A stretch of DNA of 64,000 bases from Armatimonadota bacterium (GCA_018268355.1 JAFDWR010000001.1:22033-86032), one strand, 5' to 3'. Counted from the stretch's first letter, positions 8,613 through 16,166 are shown. Translations and numbers: made by a program. Notes: generated by a model not told the origin, from the sequence alone.

Positions 8613-8673
8613 GGTAAGCCTACGAGGGCTCATCAGTGGTATTGGCATTGGGGGCCGCTTCTTTAGGCTTACC
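8613..8673. repeat. 10-base inverted repeat flanking the flgB promoter
   Basis: GGTAAGCCTA at 8613-8622 and its exact reverse complement TAGGCTTACC at 8664-8673 enclose the sigma-28-type promoter. One arm overlaps the -35 element and the other lies at about +10 to +20 of the predicted transcript. That placement would suit a two-site operator for a repressor. A very stable RNA hairpin is unlikely because one arm would not be transcribed. Role is inference. Confidence 0.5.
8639..8665 (-). promoter_or_regulatory. Sigma-28 (FliA)-type promoter for the flgB operon
   Basis: On the minus strand the sequence reads TAAA (8665-8662), then 15 bases, then GCCAATAC (8646-8639). This matches the FliA consensus TAAA-N15-GCCGATAA at the exact spacing, with 6 of 8 bases of the -10 element. 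Predicted RNA would start near 8632, giving a leader of about 65 bases before flgB. The promoter lies inside a 10-base perfect inverted repeat (8613-8622 and 8664-8673). The same architecture precedes fliM. Confidence 0.75.
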
Positions 8674-8679
8674 GCGAAC

Positions 8680-9510
8680 TTATTTTGAGGCTGAGGGAAT
8701 CAGGACCACGCGAAAGCCCTCGCCGTACTTCACGCCGATGAGCTTTCCGGCCGCTTCGGCGTCGTCGCGGATGATCCGAGCGACGAAGTCCTTCCGACCT
8801 TTCCCGAGGTCCTCGAACTGCGACTTGTGCATGCGGAGGAGCTCGAACTTGCGTTCGAGGAGGTCGCTGATGTCAACCACGAGGTCGCGCTCGCCAGTCT
8901 CCGCAAAGAGGATCGACTTGACCCCGGGGCAGGTCGGGCCAACCTTGGCCACGGTCTCGCCCACCCGCCGATGGTCGGAGTGGCTCGCGCGGCGGTGGTG
9001 CTCACTCTCGAGGGTGAGGATGGTGTCGGGCCGGAAGTCCTCGATCTGCTTTTTGATCGCGTTCTCAAGCTCGTCGCCATTGTGGAGGCGGCCATCGGGG
9101 AAGCCGAGGAAGATGACGTCCTTCGCGCCCCAGAGCTTCGCTATGGCCGTTTGCTCGGCTTGCCTTGTCCTCGCGAGCGGCGCGGGGTCCGAGAAGGGAT
9201 AGAAGCCCTTGTCGCCATTCGTCGCGACGACGAGCCGGAGTTCTGCGCTCGCCTGGTTCAGCCGAAGGAGCGTCCCCGCCATATAGAACTCGGAGTCGTC
9301 GGGGTGGGCGGTGATGACGAGGATGCGCGGATTGCCTTGGCTGAGCTGGTCAAAGGTGAGGAGGTCGGGTCGGCGCAGTCCCGGCTTGGTGGGGCTGAGG
9401 GTGAGGTCCCACGGCAACCACCAAATGAATGCGCCGAGGATGAGGCCGAGCGTGCCAAACACGCCGAGAATCCACTTCCAGCGCCTGTCCCTTCGCACGG
9501 CCGCATCCAT
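8680..9510 (-). CDS. PIG-L/LmbE-family deacetylase, membrane-anchored
   Basis: 276 residues. A positively charged start and a membrane segment (about residues 13-33) are followed by the PIG-L metal motif AHPDDSEF (residues 68-75). The second metal-site region is HHRRASHSDHRRVG. Family members are zinc enzymes that deacetylate N-acetylglucosaminyl groups on lipids, thiols or antibiotics. The anchor puts the catalytic domain outside the cytoplasm or at the membrane. The natural substrate is unknown. It sits alone between the flagellar operon and a divergent oxidoreductase, on the same strand. Confidence 0.85.
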   Translation of the reverse strand: MDAAVRRDRRWKWILGVFGTLGLILGAFIWWLPWDLTLSPTKPGLRRPDLLTFDQLSQGNPRILVITAHPDDSEFYMAGTLLRLNQASAELRLVVATNGDKGFYPFSDPAPLARTRQAEQTAIAKLWGAKDVIFLGFPDGRLHNGDELENAIKKQIEDFRPDTILTLESEHHRRASHSDHRRVGETVAKVGPTCPGVKSILFAETGERDLVVDISDLLERKFELLRMHKSQFEDLGKGRKDFVARIIRDDAEAAGKLIGVKYGEGFRVVLIPSASK

Positions 9511-9523
9511 CTTGAGGCTGAGC

Positions 9524-10093
9524 TTACCGGGTCATGAACTTGAACCCAATGCCGCGGCCGTGCTTCATCGACAGGCTGATCCAAAGCCACGCCGCGTTCT
9601 CCAGGTTCCGGAACGCCGACCAACCGCCCGCATCCACACCCTCAAACCCGATCTCCTCGCCGAGCGCGATCACCGTCGCCTTCGCCTCTTCATCATCGCT
9701 CGCCACGAGCAGGGCAGCATTCCCATCCGGGAAGCGCGGGTTTGCCATGAGGTCCACGCCGATCGAGTTGAACGCCTTCACCACGCGGGCATCGGGAGCG
9801 AGCGCACCGACGTTCGGGCCGTCGGGATCAACGCCTGAGAAATCAGCCTTGATCGGGTTCGTCGCGTCGACCACGATCTTGCCACTGAGGGGCAGGCTGC
9901 CGATGAACTCGGCGGTGACCGCGCTGCTCGGCGTGGTCAAGACGACGACGTCGGCCCAAGAGGCGGCTTCGCTCATCGAGCGCTCGCCGTCGGAGTTCGG
10001 AGTCCGGCTACCAAAAACGACGTCGTGGCTGGCCGACCAAGCGGATCCGAGGGTTTGGCCGACTTGTCCGCGACCGAGAATGGCGATCTTCAT
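9524..10093 (-). CDS. NAD(P)-binding protein, F420-dependent NADP reductase-like
   Basis: 189 residues starting MKIAILGRGQVGQTLGSAW, a Rossmann GxGxxG dinucleotide-binding start. It continues with VVVLTTPSSAV, KIVVDATNPI and ARVVKAFNSIG, blocks shared with the COG2085 family of F420H2:NADP oxidoreductase-like proteins. Whether it uses F420 or a nicotinamide only cannot be told; no other F420 gene is seen in the window. The start ATG lies 66 bases from the divergent ABC-F gene. A TAAGCA hexamer lies 6 bases before the ATG, a weak version of the leaderless pattern seen elsewhere here. Confidence 0.75.
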   Translation of the reverse strand: MKIAILGRGQVGQTLGSAWSASHDVVFGSRTPNSDGERSMSEAASWADVVVLTTPSSAVTAEFIGSLPLSGKIVVDATNPIKADFSGVDPDGPNVGALAPDARVVKAFNSIGVDLMANPRFPDGNAALLVASDDEEAKATVIALGEEIGFEGVDAGGWSAFRNLENAAWLWISLSMKHGRGIGFKFMTR

Positions 10094-10159
10094 GATGCCT
10101 GCTTACGCCGCAACGAGAAAGGCCGTTCCCCTTCGGACGGTATCCTTAATGGACTCCCC

Positions 10160-12073
10160 GTGTTGCTCTCCGTCCGTGGTCTCAAGAAGGAATTTAGCGA
10201 CTCCGTCGTGCTCGACGGAGTCGATTTTCGGTTGGACGGCATGGAGAAGGTCGCCCTCGTCGGCCGAAACGGGTGCGGAAAAACCACCCTTCTTCGCATC
10301 CTGACCGGCGAATACGAGGCCACCGCAGGATCGGTCCAATGGGCGCGCGGCGCAAAAGTTGGCTACCTGAGCCAGCACGCGGGCGAGACGATGATGCCCA
10401 CGGTGTGGGAAGAGGCCCGGCGCGGAGTCCTCGAACAGATGGAGGCCCACGAGCGGCTCTCCGAGCTAGAAAAGAGGCTCGAACAAGACCCCACCGAGGA
10501 CGAACTTGAGGAATACCAACGCCTCCACGACCACTTTTTGAACCTCGAAGGCTATGCCGCCGAGCGCGAGCTGCGCAACGTCCTCAGCCAGCTGGGATTC
10601 ACTGAGGACGAATACGAAAAGCCGACGAGCGCCCTGAGCGGCGGAGAACGCACCCGCCTCGCGCTGTCCCGGCTACTGCTCGAAGAGCCCGACCTGCTCA
10701 TCCTCGACGAGCCGACCAACCACCTCGACCTCAACGCGACCGAATGGCTGGAGTCGTGGATTTCGAACTACCGCGGCGCGGTCCTGCTCGTCAGCCACGA
10801 CCGGACGTTCCTCGCCAACTCCGCGCAGCGATTCCTCGAGATGCGCGACGGCACCGTGAAGGCCTACCCCGGTCCGATGGAGAAGTACCTGAAGGTGAAG
10901 GCTGAGGACGAGGCGCGCCTCGCTGAAGTCGCCCGCCGACAAGCCCTCCAAGCGGCCAAGCTCGACGAGTATGTCCGGCGGTTCATGAACAGCCAGCGCA
11001 CCGCCCAGGCGCGGGGAAGGCTCAAGCAGCTGGAGCGGCTGCGCGAGGTCCAAGTGAGCGCGCCCAAAGCCGAGCGGGGCATGGCGGGCGGGTTCGGCAA
11101 GGTCGAGCGCAGCGGCGACATCGTTCTCGAAGCCAAGGGCCTGGGCATGGCGTTCGGTGACGAAAGACTGTTCAAGGACCTCGATTGGACGGTCCGCAAT
11201 GGCGAGCGATGGGGCGTGATTGGCGAGAATGGCTCGGGCAAGTCGACCCTGCTCAAGATTTTGCTCGGCGAACTGGAGCCGTCCGAGGGGCGAACGCGCA
11301 TCGGCGCAAGAGTCGTCGCTGGCTACTTCCGCCAAGACGCGGAAGACCTTGACCCCGAGATGACCCCGCTCGAATTCTGCGTTTGGGAGCTCGACATGAT
11401 GCCGCCCGAGGCCCGCAACCTCCTCGCCCGATTCCTCATCACCGGCGACGACGTTATGCGGCCAATCGCGACGCTTTCGGGTGGCGAGCGCAACAAGCTC
11501 AGCCTCGCCAAGCTCACGCACCAGTCGCCCAACCTGCTCGTCCTCGACGAGCCGACCAACCACCTCGACATGGACTCGCGCGATGCGCTCGTCGAGGTGC
11601 TTCGGGACTACAAAGGCACCCTTGTCCTCATCTCCCACGACCGCCAGCTTCTCGGCCTCATCACCGACCACACGCTCGACATGCGACGATCGGGGCCGAT
11701 CCTTTTCCCGGGCAGCTATGCCGACTACCGCCAGCGACAGGCCAAAGAGGCCCAGGCAGCAGCGGCGACGGCGGCCAAACCGGTGGCGACCCAGGCGGCG
11801 GTGGCCACGGTCACCCTCAGCCCTCGCGAGCTGAGCAAGGAGATCCAGCGGCTGGAACGCGAGCTCGAAACCGCGGAGGAAACGATCCACGCGAAGGAGG
11901 AAGAGCTGAAGTCGGTGGAGGCAAAGCTCGGCGACCCTGTGCAGGTCGACGACCTCATGGGCTTAACCAAGCGGCACGGCGAATTGCAGGTGGAGATCGA
12001 GTCGGCGATGGGCAAATGGGCGGAAATCGGGGAAAAACTCGAAGAAGCTCGCGCGATGCAGGGCAGAGCCTAG
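10160..12073 (+). CDS. ABC-F family ATPase (Uup/EttA-like)
   Basis: About 637 residues with two ABC cassettes and no membrane segments. The first has GRNGCGKTTLLR and LSGGERTRLALSRLLLEEPD. The second has GENGSGKSTLLK and LSGGERNKLSLAKLT. Each has DEPTNHLD. The linker and the C-terminal coiled coil (RELSKEIQRLERELETAEET) are typical of Uup-like members. ABC-F proteins bind ribosomes and resolve stalled or non-canonical states, or give antibiotic resistance. I start it at GTG 10160, just before the first cassette; upstream codons in frame overlap the divergent gene. A TTG directly after is an alternative. The exact subfamily is uncertain. Confidence 0.88.
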   Translation: MLLSVRGLKKEFSDSVVLDGVDFRLDGMEKVALVGRNGCGKTTLLRILTGEYEATAGSVQWARGAKVGYLSQHAGETMMPTVWEEARRGVLEQMEAHERLSELEKRLEQDPTEDELEEYQRLHDHFLNLEGYAAERELRNVLSQLGFTEDEYEKPTSALSGGERTRLALSRLLLEEPDLLILDEPTNHLDLNATEWLESWISNYRGAVLLVSHDRTFLANSAQRFLEMRDGTVKAYPGPMEKYLKVKAEDEARLAEVARRQALQAAKLDEYVRRFMNSQRTAQARGRLKQLERLREVQVSAPKAERGMAGGFGKVERSGDIVLEAKGLGMAFGDERLFKDLDWTVRNGERWGVIGENGSGKSTLLKILLGELEPSEGRTRIGARVVAGYFRQDAEDLDPEMTPLEFCVWELDMMPPEARNLLARFLITGDDVMRPIATLSGGERNKLSLAKLTHQSPNLLVLDEPTNHLDMDSRDALVEVLRDYKGTLVLISHDRQLLGLITDHTLDMRRSGPILFPGSYADYRQRQAKEAQAAAATAAKPVATQAAVATVTLSPRELSKEIQRLERELETAEETIHAKEEELKSVEAKLGDPVQVDDLMGLTKRHGELQVEIESAMGKWAEIGEKLEEARAMQGRA

Positions 12074-12145
12074 ACAAGGCCGCCTGATCTGTGTCACCAT
12101 TCTTGTTCGGCCCAAGACCGTCTCTTGTCGGGCCTGGAGATTTTG

Positions 12146-12463
12146 ATGTACGCAATCGTGAAAACCGGAGGCAAGCAATTCAAGGCTGCCGAGAATGAGA
12201 TCATCGTCGTCGAGAAGCTCGACGGTGAGGTCGGCACCAAGGTCGAGATGACCGAGGTTGTGCTGATCGCCAATGGCGACAAGGTCAAGGTCGGTTCGCC
12301 GCTCGTGACCGGTGCCAAGGTGGTCGGAACGATTGTTCGACAAGCCAAGGGCCCGAAGATCGTGGCGTTCAACTATAAGGCCAAGAAGAACGAGCGCAAG
12401 CGATGGGGTCACCGACAGCAGTACACCCAAGTTCGAATTGAGAAGATCGAGGCAGGTAAGTAA
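12146..12463 (+). CDS. rplU: Ribosomal protein bL21
   Basis: 105 residues: MYAIVKTGGKQFKA at the start and KAKKNERKRWGHRQQYTQVRI near the end are universal L21 blocks. It binds 23S rRNA in the large subunit. The ATG at 12146 is chosen because GGAG lies 8 bases upstream and the protein then has standard length. It is followed after 6 bases by rpmA, the conserved L21-L27 arrangement. Confidence 0.98.
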   Translation: MYAIVKTGGKQFKAAENEIIVVEKLDGEVGTKVEMTEVVLIANGDKVKVGSPLVTGAKVVGTIVRQAKGPKIVAFNYKAKKNERKRWGHRQQYTQVRIEKIEAGK

Positions 12464-12469
12464 GGATCC

Positions 12470-12727
12470 ATGGCACATAAGAAAGGACAAGGTTCGACTC
12501 GAAACGGTCGAGACAGCAACTCGAAGCGCCTTGGCGTGAAGAAGTACGGTGGCGAGCTCGTGAAGGCGGGCAACATCATCGTTCGACAGCGCGGCACCCA
12601 GTTCTATCCTGGCCCCGGAGTCGGCATGGGCAACGACCACACGCTCTATGCTCTCGTCGCCGGCCACGTGACCTTCGAAGGTCCGGACAAGAAGCGACGC
12701 GTCGCCGTCTACGCTGCGACCAACTAA
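12470..12727 (+). CDS. rpmA: Ribosomal protein bL27
   Basis: 85 residues beginning [20 protein letters not shown] and containing [20 protein letters not shown] and [13 protein letters not shown], all standard L27 blocks. The N-terminus starts directly MAHKKG, without the cleavable extension found in many Firmicutes. L27 reaches into the peptidyl transferase centre. A strong intrinsic terminator follows 16 bases after the stop. Confidence 0.98.
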   Translation: MAHKKGQGSTRNGRDSNSKRLGVKKYGGELVKAGNIIVRQRGTQFYPGPGVGMGNDHTLYALVAGHVTFEGPDKKRRVAVYAATN

Positions 12728-12743
12728 TCATCCGATTGCGAAA

Positions 12744-12779
12744 GGGCGGGTTGTGCAAAGGCACGACCCGCCCTTTTTT
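12744..12779 (+). terminator. Rho-independent terminator after rpmA
   Basis: GGGCGGGTTGTGC and GCACGACCCGCCC form a near-perfect stem with a 4-base loop (AAAG), followed by six Ts. It ends the rplU-rpmA transcript. Confidence 0.93.
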
Positions 12780-12829
12780 CGTGGCTTCTGGGGAACGTTG
12801 GGTGGGCTCCAACCGTCCGACTCCTAAGC

Positions 12830-13675
12830 ATGGTTCTGTTTCTCACCACTTACGCCATTAGTCTCAGCCTGCAATGGGCCGAGGTCGTTGCTCCGCCCGC
12901 ACCCAAACCCGATGCGGTGGTCGCCAAAGTGGACGGCCAACCGATCCTTGCGAGCGAAGTCGAAGCCTATCTCTGGCAGTGGCGAGGCGCAGAAGTGGTG
13001 CAAGACCTCATCGAATACCGGATCATTTCCGCCGAAGCCAAGACCAAGGGCGTGAAGCTCGACATGGCCCGGGTGCGGTCCGAGGTGGAGGGCGCGATGA
13101 AGGACTATGCGGCTTCGCGAGGCGTCGCCGACCCCACGGAAGCCCTGCTTCAAGACGGTTTCACGCGGTCCCGAATCCAGATGCGCGTGATGCGACAGCT
13201 CATGCTCGAGGAGATCGCCCTGAAGGAATTTGACCCCAAGGAGTGGGTCAAGATCAGCGCGATCACCTTTAAGCCCGACGCCGCGATGACGCTTGAAAAG
13301 TGCCTCGCGAAGGCAAGCGAGGCCTACAAGCTGCTCTCCAAGGGAGAGAAGTGGGGCAGCGTGATTGCGACGTCGACGACCAACCCGCAAGTCGTTCAGA
13401 GTGAAGGATTTGTGGGCTGGCGACGGATGAAGCTCTTCCCCGAGGCAACCCAGGCCGAGTTCAAAACCTTGAAGCGCGCTGGATTCAGCAAGCCGGTGCA
13501 GACGACATCGGGCGTGCAGATCTTCCGCGTGGATGGCAAGGGCTGGGAAGCCCCGGAGGCCGAGATCACCGAGCTGCGCAACCTGTATATCCAGGGCCGC
13601 TCGGGCGACCTCGCGAACGAGCTGCGGAAGAAGGCGAAGGTGGAGAACTACAAGCCGCCGGTCGAGAAGCCGTAG
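12830..13675 (+). CDS. SurA/PrsA-type peptidyl-prolyl isomerase-like protein
   Basis: 281 residues. A short hydrophobic start looks like a signal segment. A SurA-N-like helical region follows (VVAKVDGQPILASEVEAYL, then EALLQDGFTRSRIQMRVMRQ). The C-terminal part resembles a parvulin rotamase domain (SEAYKLLSKGEKWGSVIA, GFSKPVQTTSGVQIFRVDG). Such proteins chaperone exported or outer-membrane proteins in the envelope. The signal sequence is short and lacks an obvious cleavage site. The next gene starts 2 bases after this stop, so they are likely co-transcribed. Confidence 0.78.
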   Translation: MVLFLTTYAISLSLQWAEVVAPPAPKPDAVVAKVDGQPILASEVEAYLWQWRGAEVVQDLIEYRIISAEAKTKGVKLDMARVRSEVEGAMKDYAASRGVADPTEALLQDGFTRSRIQMRVMRQLMLEEIALKEFDPKEWVKISAITFKPDAAMTLEKCLAKASEAYKLLSKGEKWGSVIATSTTNPQVVQSEGFVGWRRMKLFPEATQAEFKTLKRAGFSKPVQTTSGVQIFRVDGKGWEAPEAEITELRNLYIQGRSGDLANELRKKAKVENYKPPVEKP

Positions 13676-13677
13676 GA

Positions 13678-14826
13678 ATGAGCCTGGTTCTTCTTGCTAC
13701 CTTGCTATATGGGGCCGGACCACCACCGCAGTACGACCTATGGATCGCCGATCCCGCTTGGGTGAAGGAGCCGGCGTTCAGAGAGTGGATGGACTCCTCA
13801 TTTGTTGAGCCACTCAACACGATCAAGGGCGGGATTCGCGGCTTAACGGAAAAGGGCGAGATCTTCCATGTCGACCCGTCCGGCTATTGGTCCAAGGGCT
13901 CATTCCGTCCCTTGCGGCTGAACGGTCTCGATCCGGGAACACCCACCAATATCGGTACGTTCTTGCTTCGTGACGGAAGGATTACGACGGGCGGTGAGGG
14001 CATGCTCAACGACTTTCATGCGGGGTCGAACTTTGCCAAGGGCGTTGACCAAGGCGGCATTTTGACCCACGGTCAGGGTGCCAGCTTCACCGACCGGTGC
14101 ATCGTCACTGCAGCCTCGCCTTCGGGCAAGTTTGCTGGATTGCTGCATACGGGGGACACTGATCCTAGGGTGCTTGGACAGATCGGCTTTCCCTGTCGAA
14201 TTGTCGATGGCAAAGCCCAGCGGCTGCCGATGCCGAAGAACTTCAAGTCATTGGTGCTTAGGCCCAATGTCGTTAGTGAGGCGGGCATTGTGCTGGCCGA
14301 GACGACTGATGACGTTGCCTGGAGCATGCCGATGAGCGTGGTTTGGATGCCCGACAATCGCCTGTGGACCACGCGGGAGCGGTTCAAATTAGCGGGTAAG
14401 TCGATCGTGTTTAACTGCGTGGATGGCAGGGGCTGGTTTGCGGGGGCAAAGTGCTCCATCGCTTCCCTGAGCGGGGATACCGAGCAGATCGAGCTTCCCA
14501 TCGTCTGGGATGGCAAGAGGTTGGTTGATCTTCCGATGCCTGCAAATGGCAAGCGAGCCACCGTCTTGGACTTCTTCCAGGGTGGCTACCTCGGCTGGGT
14601 TGCCGACAAAGGAACGTTCTATGGCCCGATGAATGGCTGCCTTTGGAAGGGTGGAAAGGCCTACCGTCTTCGTTCGTTGGTCAAGGGTTTCCCAGATTGG
14701 GAGATCGGGACGGTTGGCGCGTTCAACTCAAAGGGGCAGCTTGCGGTGAATCTCCGCAGCAAGTCGCTCAAGAACAAGGCTGGAGAACCGGTCTGGCGGA
14801 TCGGCGTCCTCACCCCCCGACCGTAG
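13678..14826 (+). CDS. Exported protein of unknown function
   Basis: 382 residues with a short hydrophobic N-terminus (MSLVLLATLLYGAG) that may act as a signal peptide. The remainder is rich in Gly, Trp and beta-prone stretches with repeated short strand-turn units (KGEIFHVDPSGYW, NSKGQLAVNLRSK). This could be a beta-propeller-like fold, but no family motif is recognised. It lies 2 bases downstream of the chaperone gene, so it may be a client or partner, though the proximity alone proves little. Two GC-rich hairpins follow the stop. Confidence 0.6.
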   Translation: MSLVLLATLLYGAGPPPQYDLWIADPAWVKEPAFREWMDSSFVEPLNTIKGGIRGLTEKGEIFHVDPSGYWSKGSFRPLRLNGLDPGTPTNIGTFLLRDGRITTGGEGMLNDFHAGSNFAKGVDQGGILTHGQGASFTDRCIVTAASPSGKFAGLLHTGDTDPRVLGQIGFPCRIVDGKAQRLPMPKNFKSLVLRPNVVSEAGIVLAETTDDVAWSMPMSVVWMPDNRLWTTRERFKLAGKSIVFNCVDGRGWFAGAKCSIASLSGDTEQIELPIVWDGKRLVDLPMPANGKRATVLDFFQGGYLGWVADKGTFYGPMNGCLWKGGKAYRLRSLVKGFPDWEIGTVGAFNSKGQLAVNLRSKSLKNKAGEPVWRIGVLTPRP

Positions 14827-14830
14827 TCGC

Positions 14831-14884
14831 TGGCGCGCCTGGATGGCGCGCCAAAGGGGGTGGCGAGGCCACGATGGCCTCGCC
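14831..14884. repeat. Twin-hairpin intergenic repeat, copy 1
   Basis: Two perfect hairpins lie in tandem: TGGCGCGCC with GGCGCGCCA around a TGGAT loop (14831-14853), then GGCGAGGCCA with TGGCCTCGCC around CGA (14862-14884). A tail GGGTGGGCGGG follows. The copy at 16090-16166, read on the other strand, has the same two-hairpin order, the same GGCCACGATGGCC core and a similar tail, but different paired stems. See the findings list. Confidence 0.7.
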
Positions 14885-14924
14885 GGGTGGGCGGGAAAGG
14901 CGATTCGTCCCAGCATTATGGAAA

Positions 14925-14964
14925 TACGTCAATGCGCATTGACATGTCAACGCACATTGACGTA
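14925..14964 (+). promoter_or_regulatory. Operator/promoter of the ArsR-metallothionein unit
   Basis: A 40-base near-palindrome (36 of 40 positions symmetric) made of two half-palindromes, TCAATGCGCATTGA and TCAACGCACATTGA, separated by CATG. Inside it lies TTGACA (14939-14944), then 18 bases, then TATGAT (14963-14968), a good housekeeping promoter. The operator therefore covers the -35 and spacer. The start codon ATG at 14976 begins 7 bases after the -10 box, so the mRNA is probably leaderless. The layout is classic autorepression relieved by metal. Confidence 0.8.
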
Positions 14965-14975
14965 TGATTCTTTGT

Positions 14976-15341
14976 ATGGACGTGAGAAAGATGCTCATCG
15001 CGCTCGGCGATCCGACCCGGCTCGCGGTTTTTGAGTGTGTCCTTGGCTGCGGTGGTTCTTCGGCCTATGACACCGAAACCGGCCAGTGTGACGCGGGTTC
15101 GGTCGGGGCGGTCGCGAGTTGCGACGTCAAGTGTCAGCTCCCATGCGCGCCGAACACTGTCTCGCACCACCTCAGCATCCTGCGCGAAGTGGGATTGATC
15201 ACAAGCGAGAAGCGGGGTCGTGAGGTCTATGTCAGCGTCGTTCCCGAGGCTCTCGAAGCACTCGCGGACTTCTTCTCTCTGCGTCAGGCGACCGATCCAT
15301 GTTGCTCGGGCGGCTCCAACTTGATCCATCTGCAAAAGTAG
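14976..15341 (+). CDS. ArsR/SmtB-family metal-responsive repressor, Cys-rich
   Basis: 121 residues. The winged-helix core is clear (LIALGDPTRLAVFECVL at the start, NTVSHHLSILREVGLI as recognition helix, EKRGREVYVSV as wing). Between the first helices sits an expanded Cys-rich insert with single Cys residues, ending SCDVKCQLPCAP beside the DNA-reading helix, and a CC pair occurs near the C-terminus (DPCCSGG). Family members release DNA on binding metals or arsenite through such Cys. The ATG at 14976 fits a leaderless mRNA; an upstream ATG at 14964 lies in the operator. The metallothionein-like gene follows after 39 bases. Confidence 0.88.
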   Translation: MDVRKMLIALGDPTRLAVFECVLGCGGSSAYDTETGQCDAGSVGAVASCDVKCQLPCAPNTVSHHLSILREVGLITSEKRGREVYVSVVPEALEALADFFSLRQATDPCCSGGSNLIHLQK

Positions 15342-15380
15342 CCCGAAAGGGTGACGACCCGAACCAACAAGGAGTCAAAC

Positions 15381-15467
15381 ATGAACGAAAGCAATGCTTG
15401 CCCGTGCTGTAACTGCGGCGATGGCTGTACGTGTTCTTCGAACTGCCCGAACTGCAACTGCAAGTGA
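15381..15467 (+). CDS. Metallothionein-like 28-residue Cys-rich peptide
   Basis: A tiny gene with ATG at 15381 behind AAGGAG (15370-15374 region) and TGA at 15465. The peptide has 9 Cys in 28 residues, in CxCC, CxC and CxxCxC spacings (ACPCCNCGDGCTCSS then NCPNCNCK). Such density has no plausible role other than binding soft metals (Cu, Zn, Cd) or As. It lies between the Cys-rich ArsR regulator and a strong terminator, so it is the effector of that two-gene unit. It is too short for standard gene finders. I do not recognise a named metallothionein family for it. Confidence 0.85.
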   Translation: MNESNACPCCNCGDGCTCSSNCPNCNCK

Positions 15468-15474
15468 AACGGCA

Positions 15475-15512
15475 GGGGTCGGCGCGCCTTAATGGCGCGC
15501 CGACCCCTTTTT
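15475..15512 (+). terminator. Rho-independent terminator of the metallothionein unit
   Basis: A 14-base perfect stem (GGGGTCGGCGCGCC and GGCGCGCCGACCCC) with loop TTAAT, followed by five Ts. It ends the arsR-metallothionein transcript. The GCC-TTAAT-GGC centre resembles the first hairpin of the intergenic twin-hairpin repeat. Confidence 0.92.
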
Positions 15513-15514
15513 GT

Positions 15515-16042
15515 TTACTTCGGGGCGTTCGCCTTTAGCCAGGCTTCGATCTTTGAGCGCTCGGCGGCATTGATCGACTTCGCGCCCTGCTCCAGCATTT
15601 TGATGAAGTGGCCGATCTCCTCCGCCGACGCAGGGTAGCCGGTGTTGGTCCTCACGTCGCCCGGCTTGATGAGCGAGTTCACGACCATCTTTCCGTTCTT
15701 GGCGTCGAGAATCGCCATGAAGGGGAGTCCGGCCTGCTTGCCCCCCAGCTTTTCCATCAGCGACTCGCCACCTGCGTTTTCAAGCTCCTTCTTGTCGGGC
15801 GATTCGAGCACCGTGATGTGGACGATCTCGAGTCCCTTCGTGACGAGTTTGCCTTCGGGGGTGGTTTCGACGAACTTGTCGAACCGCTTGCACCAGCCGC
15901 ACCACGAGGCGTGGAAGACGACGAGGACGTTCTTGTTGGCGGCCTTGGCTTTGGCCTGGGCACCTTGGATGAGGGCGTCGGAGGTCGGCGCGGGTCCGCG
16001 ACCGATGAGGGCAACCGCGAGGAGAGTGGAGAGGATTGGCAT
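15515..16042 (-). CDS. Exported thioredoxin-fold protein
   Basis: 175 residues with a signal-like N-terminus (MPILSTLLAVALIGRG). The thioredoxin redox motif is in VLVVFHASWCGWCKRFDKFV (CGWC). Downstream GLPFMAILDAKNGKMV contains the cis-Pro region. It probably works outside the cytoplasm as a thiol-disulfide oxidoreductase or reductase for exported proteins. A TAAAGT hexamer lies exactly 6 bases before the ATG and no Shine-Dalgarno is visible, so the mRNA may be leaderless. It converges with the metallothionein unit. Confidence 0.85.
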   Translation of the reverse strand: MPILSTLLAVALIGRGPAPTSDALIQGAQAKAKAANKNVLVVFHASWCGWCKRFDKFVETTPEGKLVTKGLEIVHITVLESPDKKELENAGGESLMEKLGGKQAGLPFMAILDAKNGKMVVNSLIKPGDVRTNTGYPASAEEIGHFIKMLEQGAKSINAAERSKIEAWLKANAPK

Positions 16043-16089
16043 GACTCTACTTTAACGGACTTTTGGCGAAAACGCGTTCCCGCCCGCCC

Positions 16090-16166
16090 GCGCGGCCATC
16101 GTGGCCGCGCCTCCCCCAAGGGTCCTCCCCCAAGGGTTGTGGGCCGCCGTCCAGGCGGCCCACAAC
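16090..16166. repeat. Twin-hairpin intergenic repeat, copy 2 (opposite orientation)
   Basis: Contains GCGCGGCCA/TGGCCGCGC around TCG (16090-16110), a perfect 14-base tandem duplication (CCTCCCCCAAGGGT at 16110-16123 and 16124-16137) and a 13-base perfect stem GTTGTGGGCCGCC/GGCGGCCCACAAC around GTCCA (16136-16166). Read on the minus strand it has the same order as copy 1 (14831-14884). Confidence 0.7.

Noticed and set aside
10673..11890. 405-codon open frame antisense to the ABC-F gene
   Set aside because: Mirror of two conserved ATP-binding cassettes.
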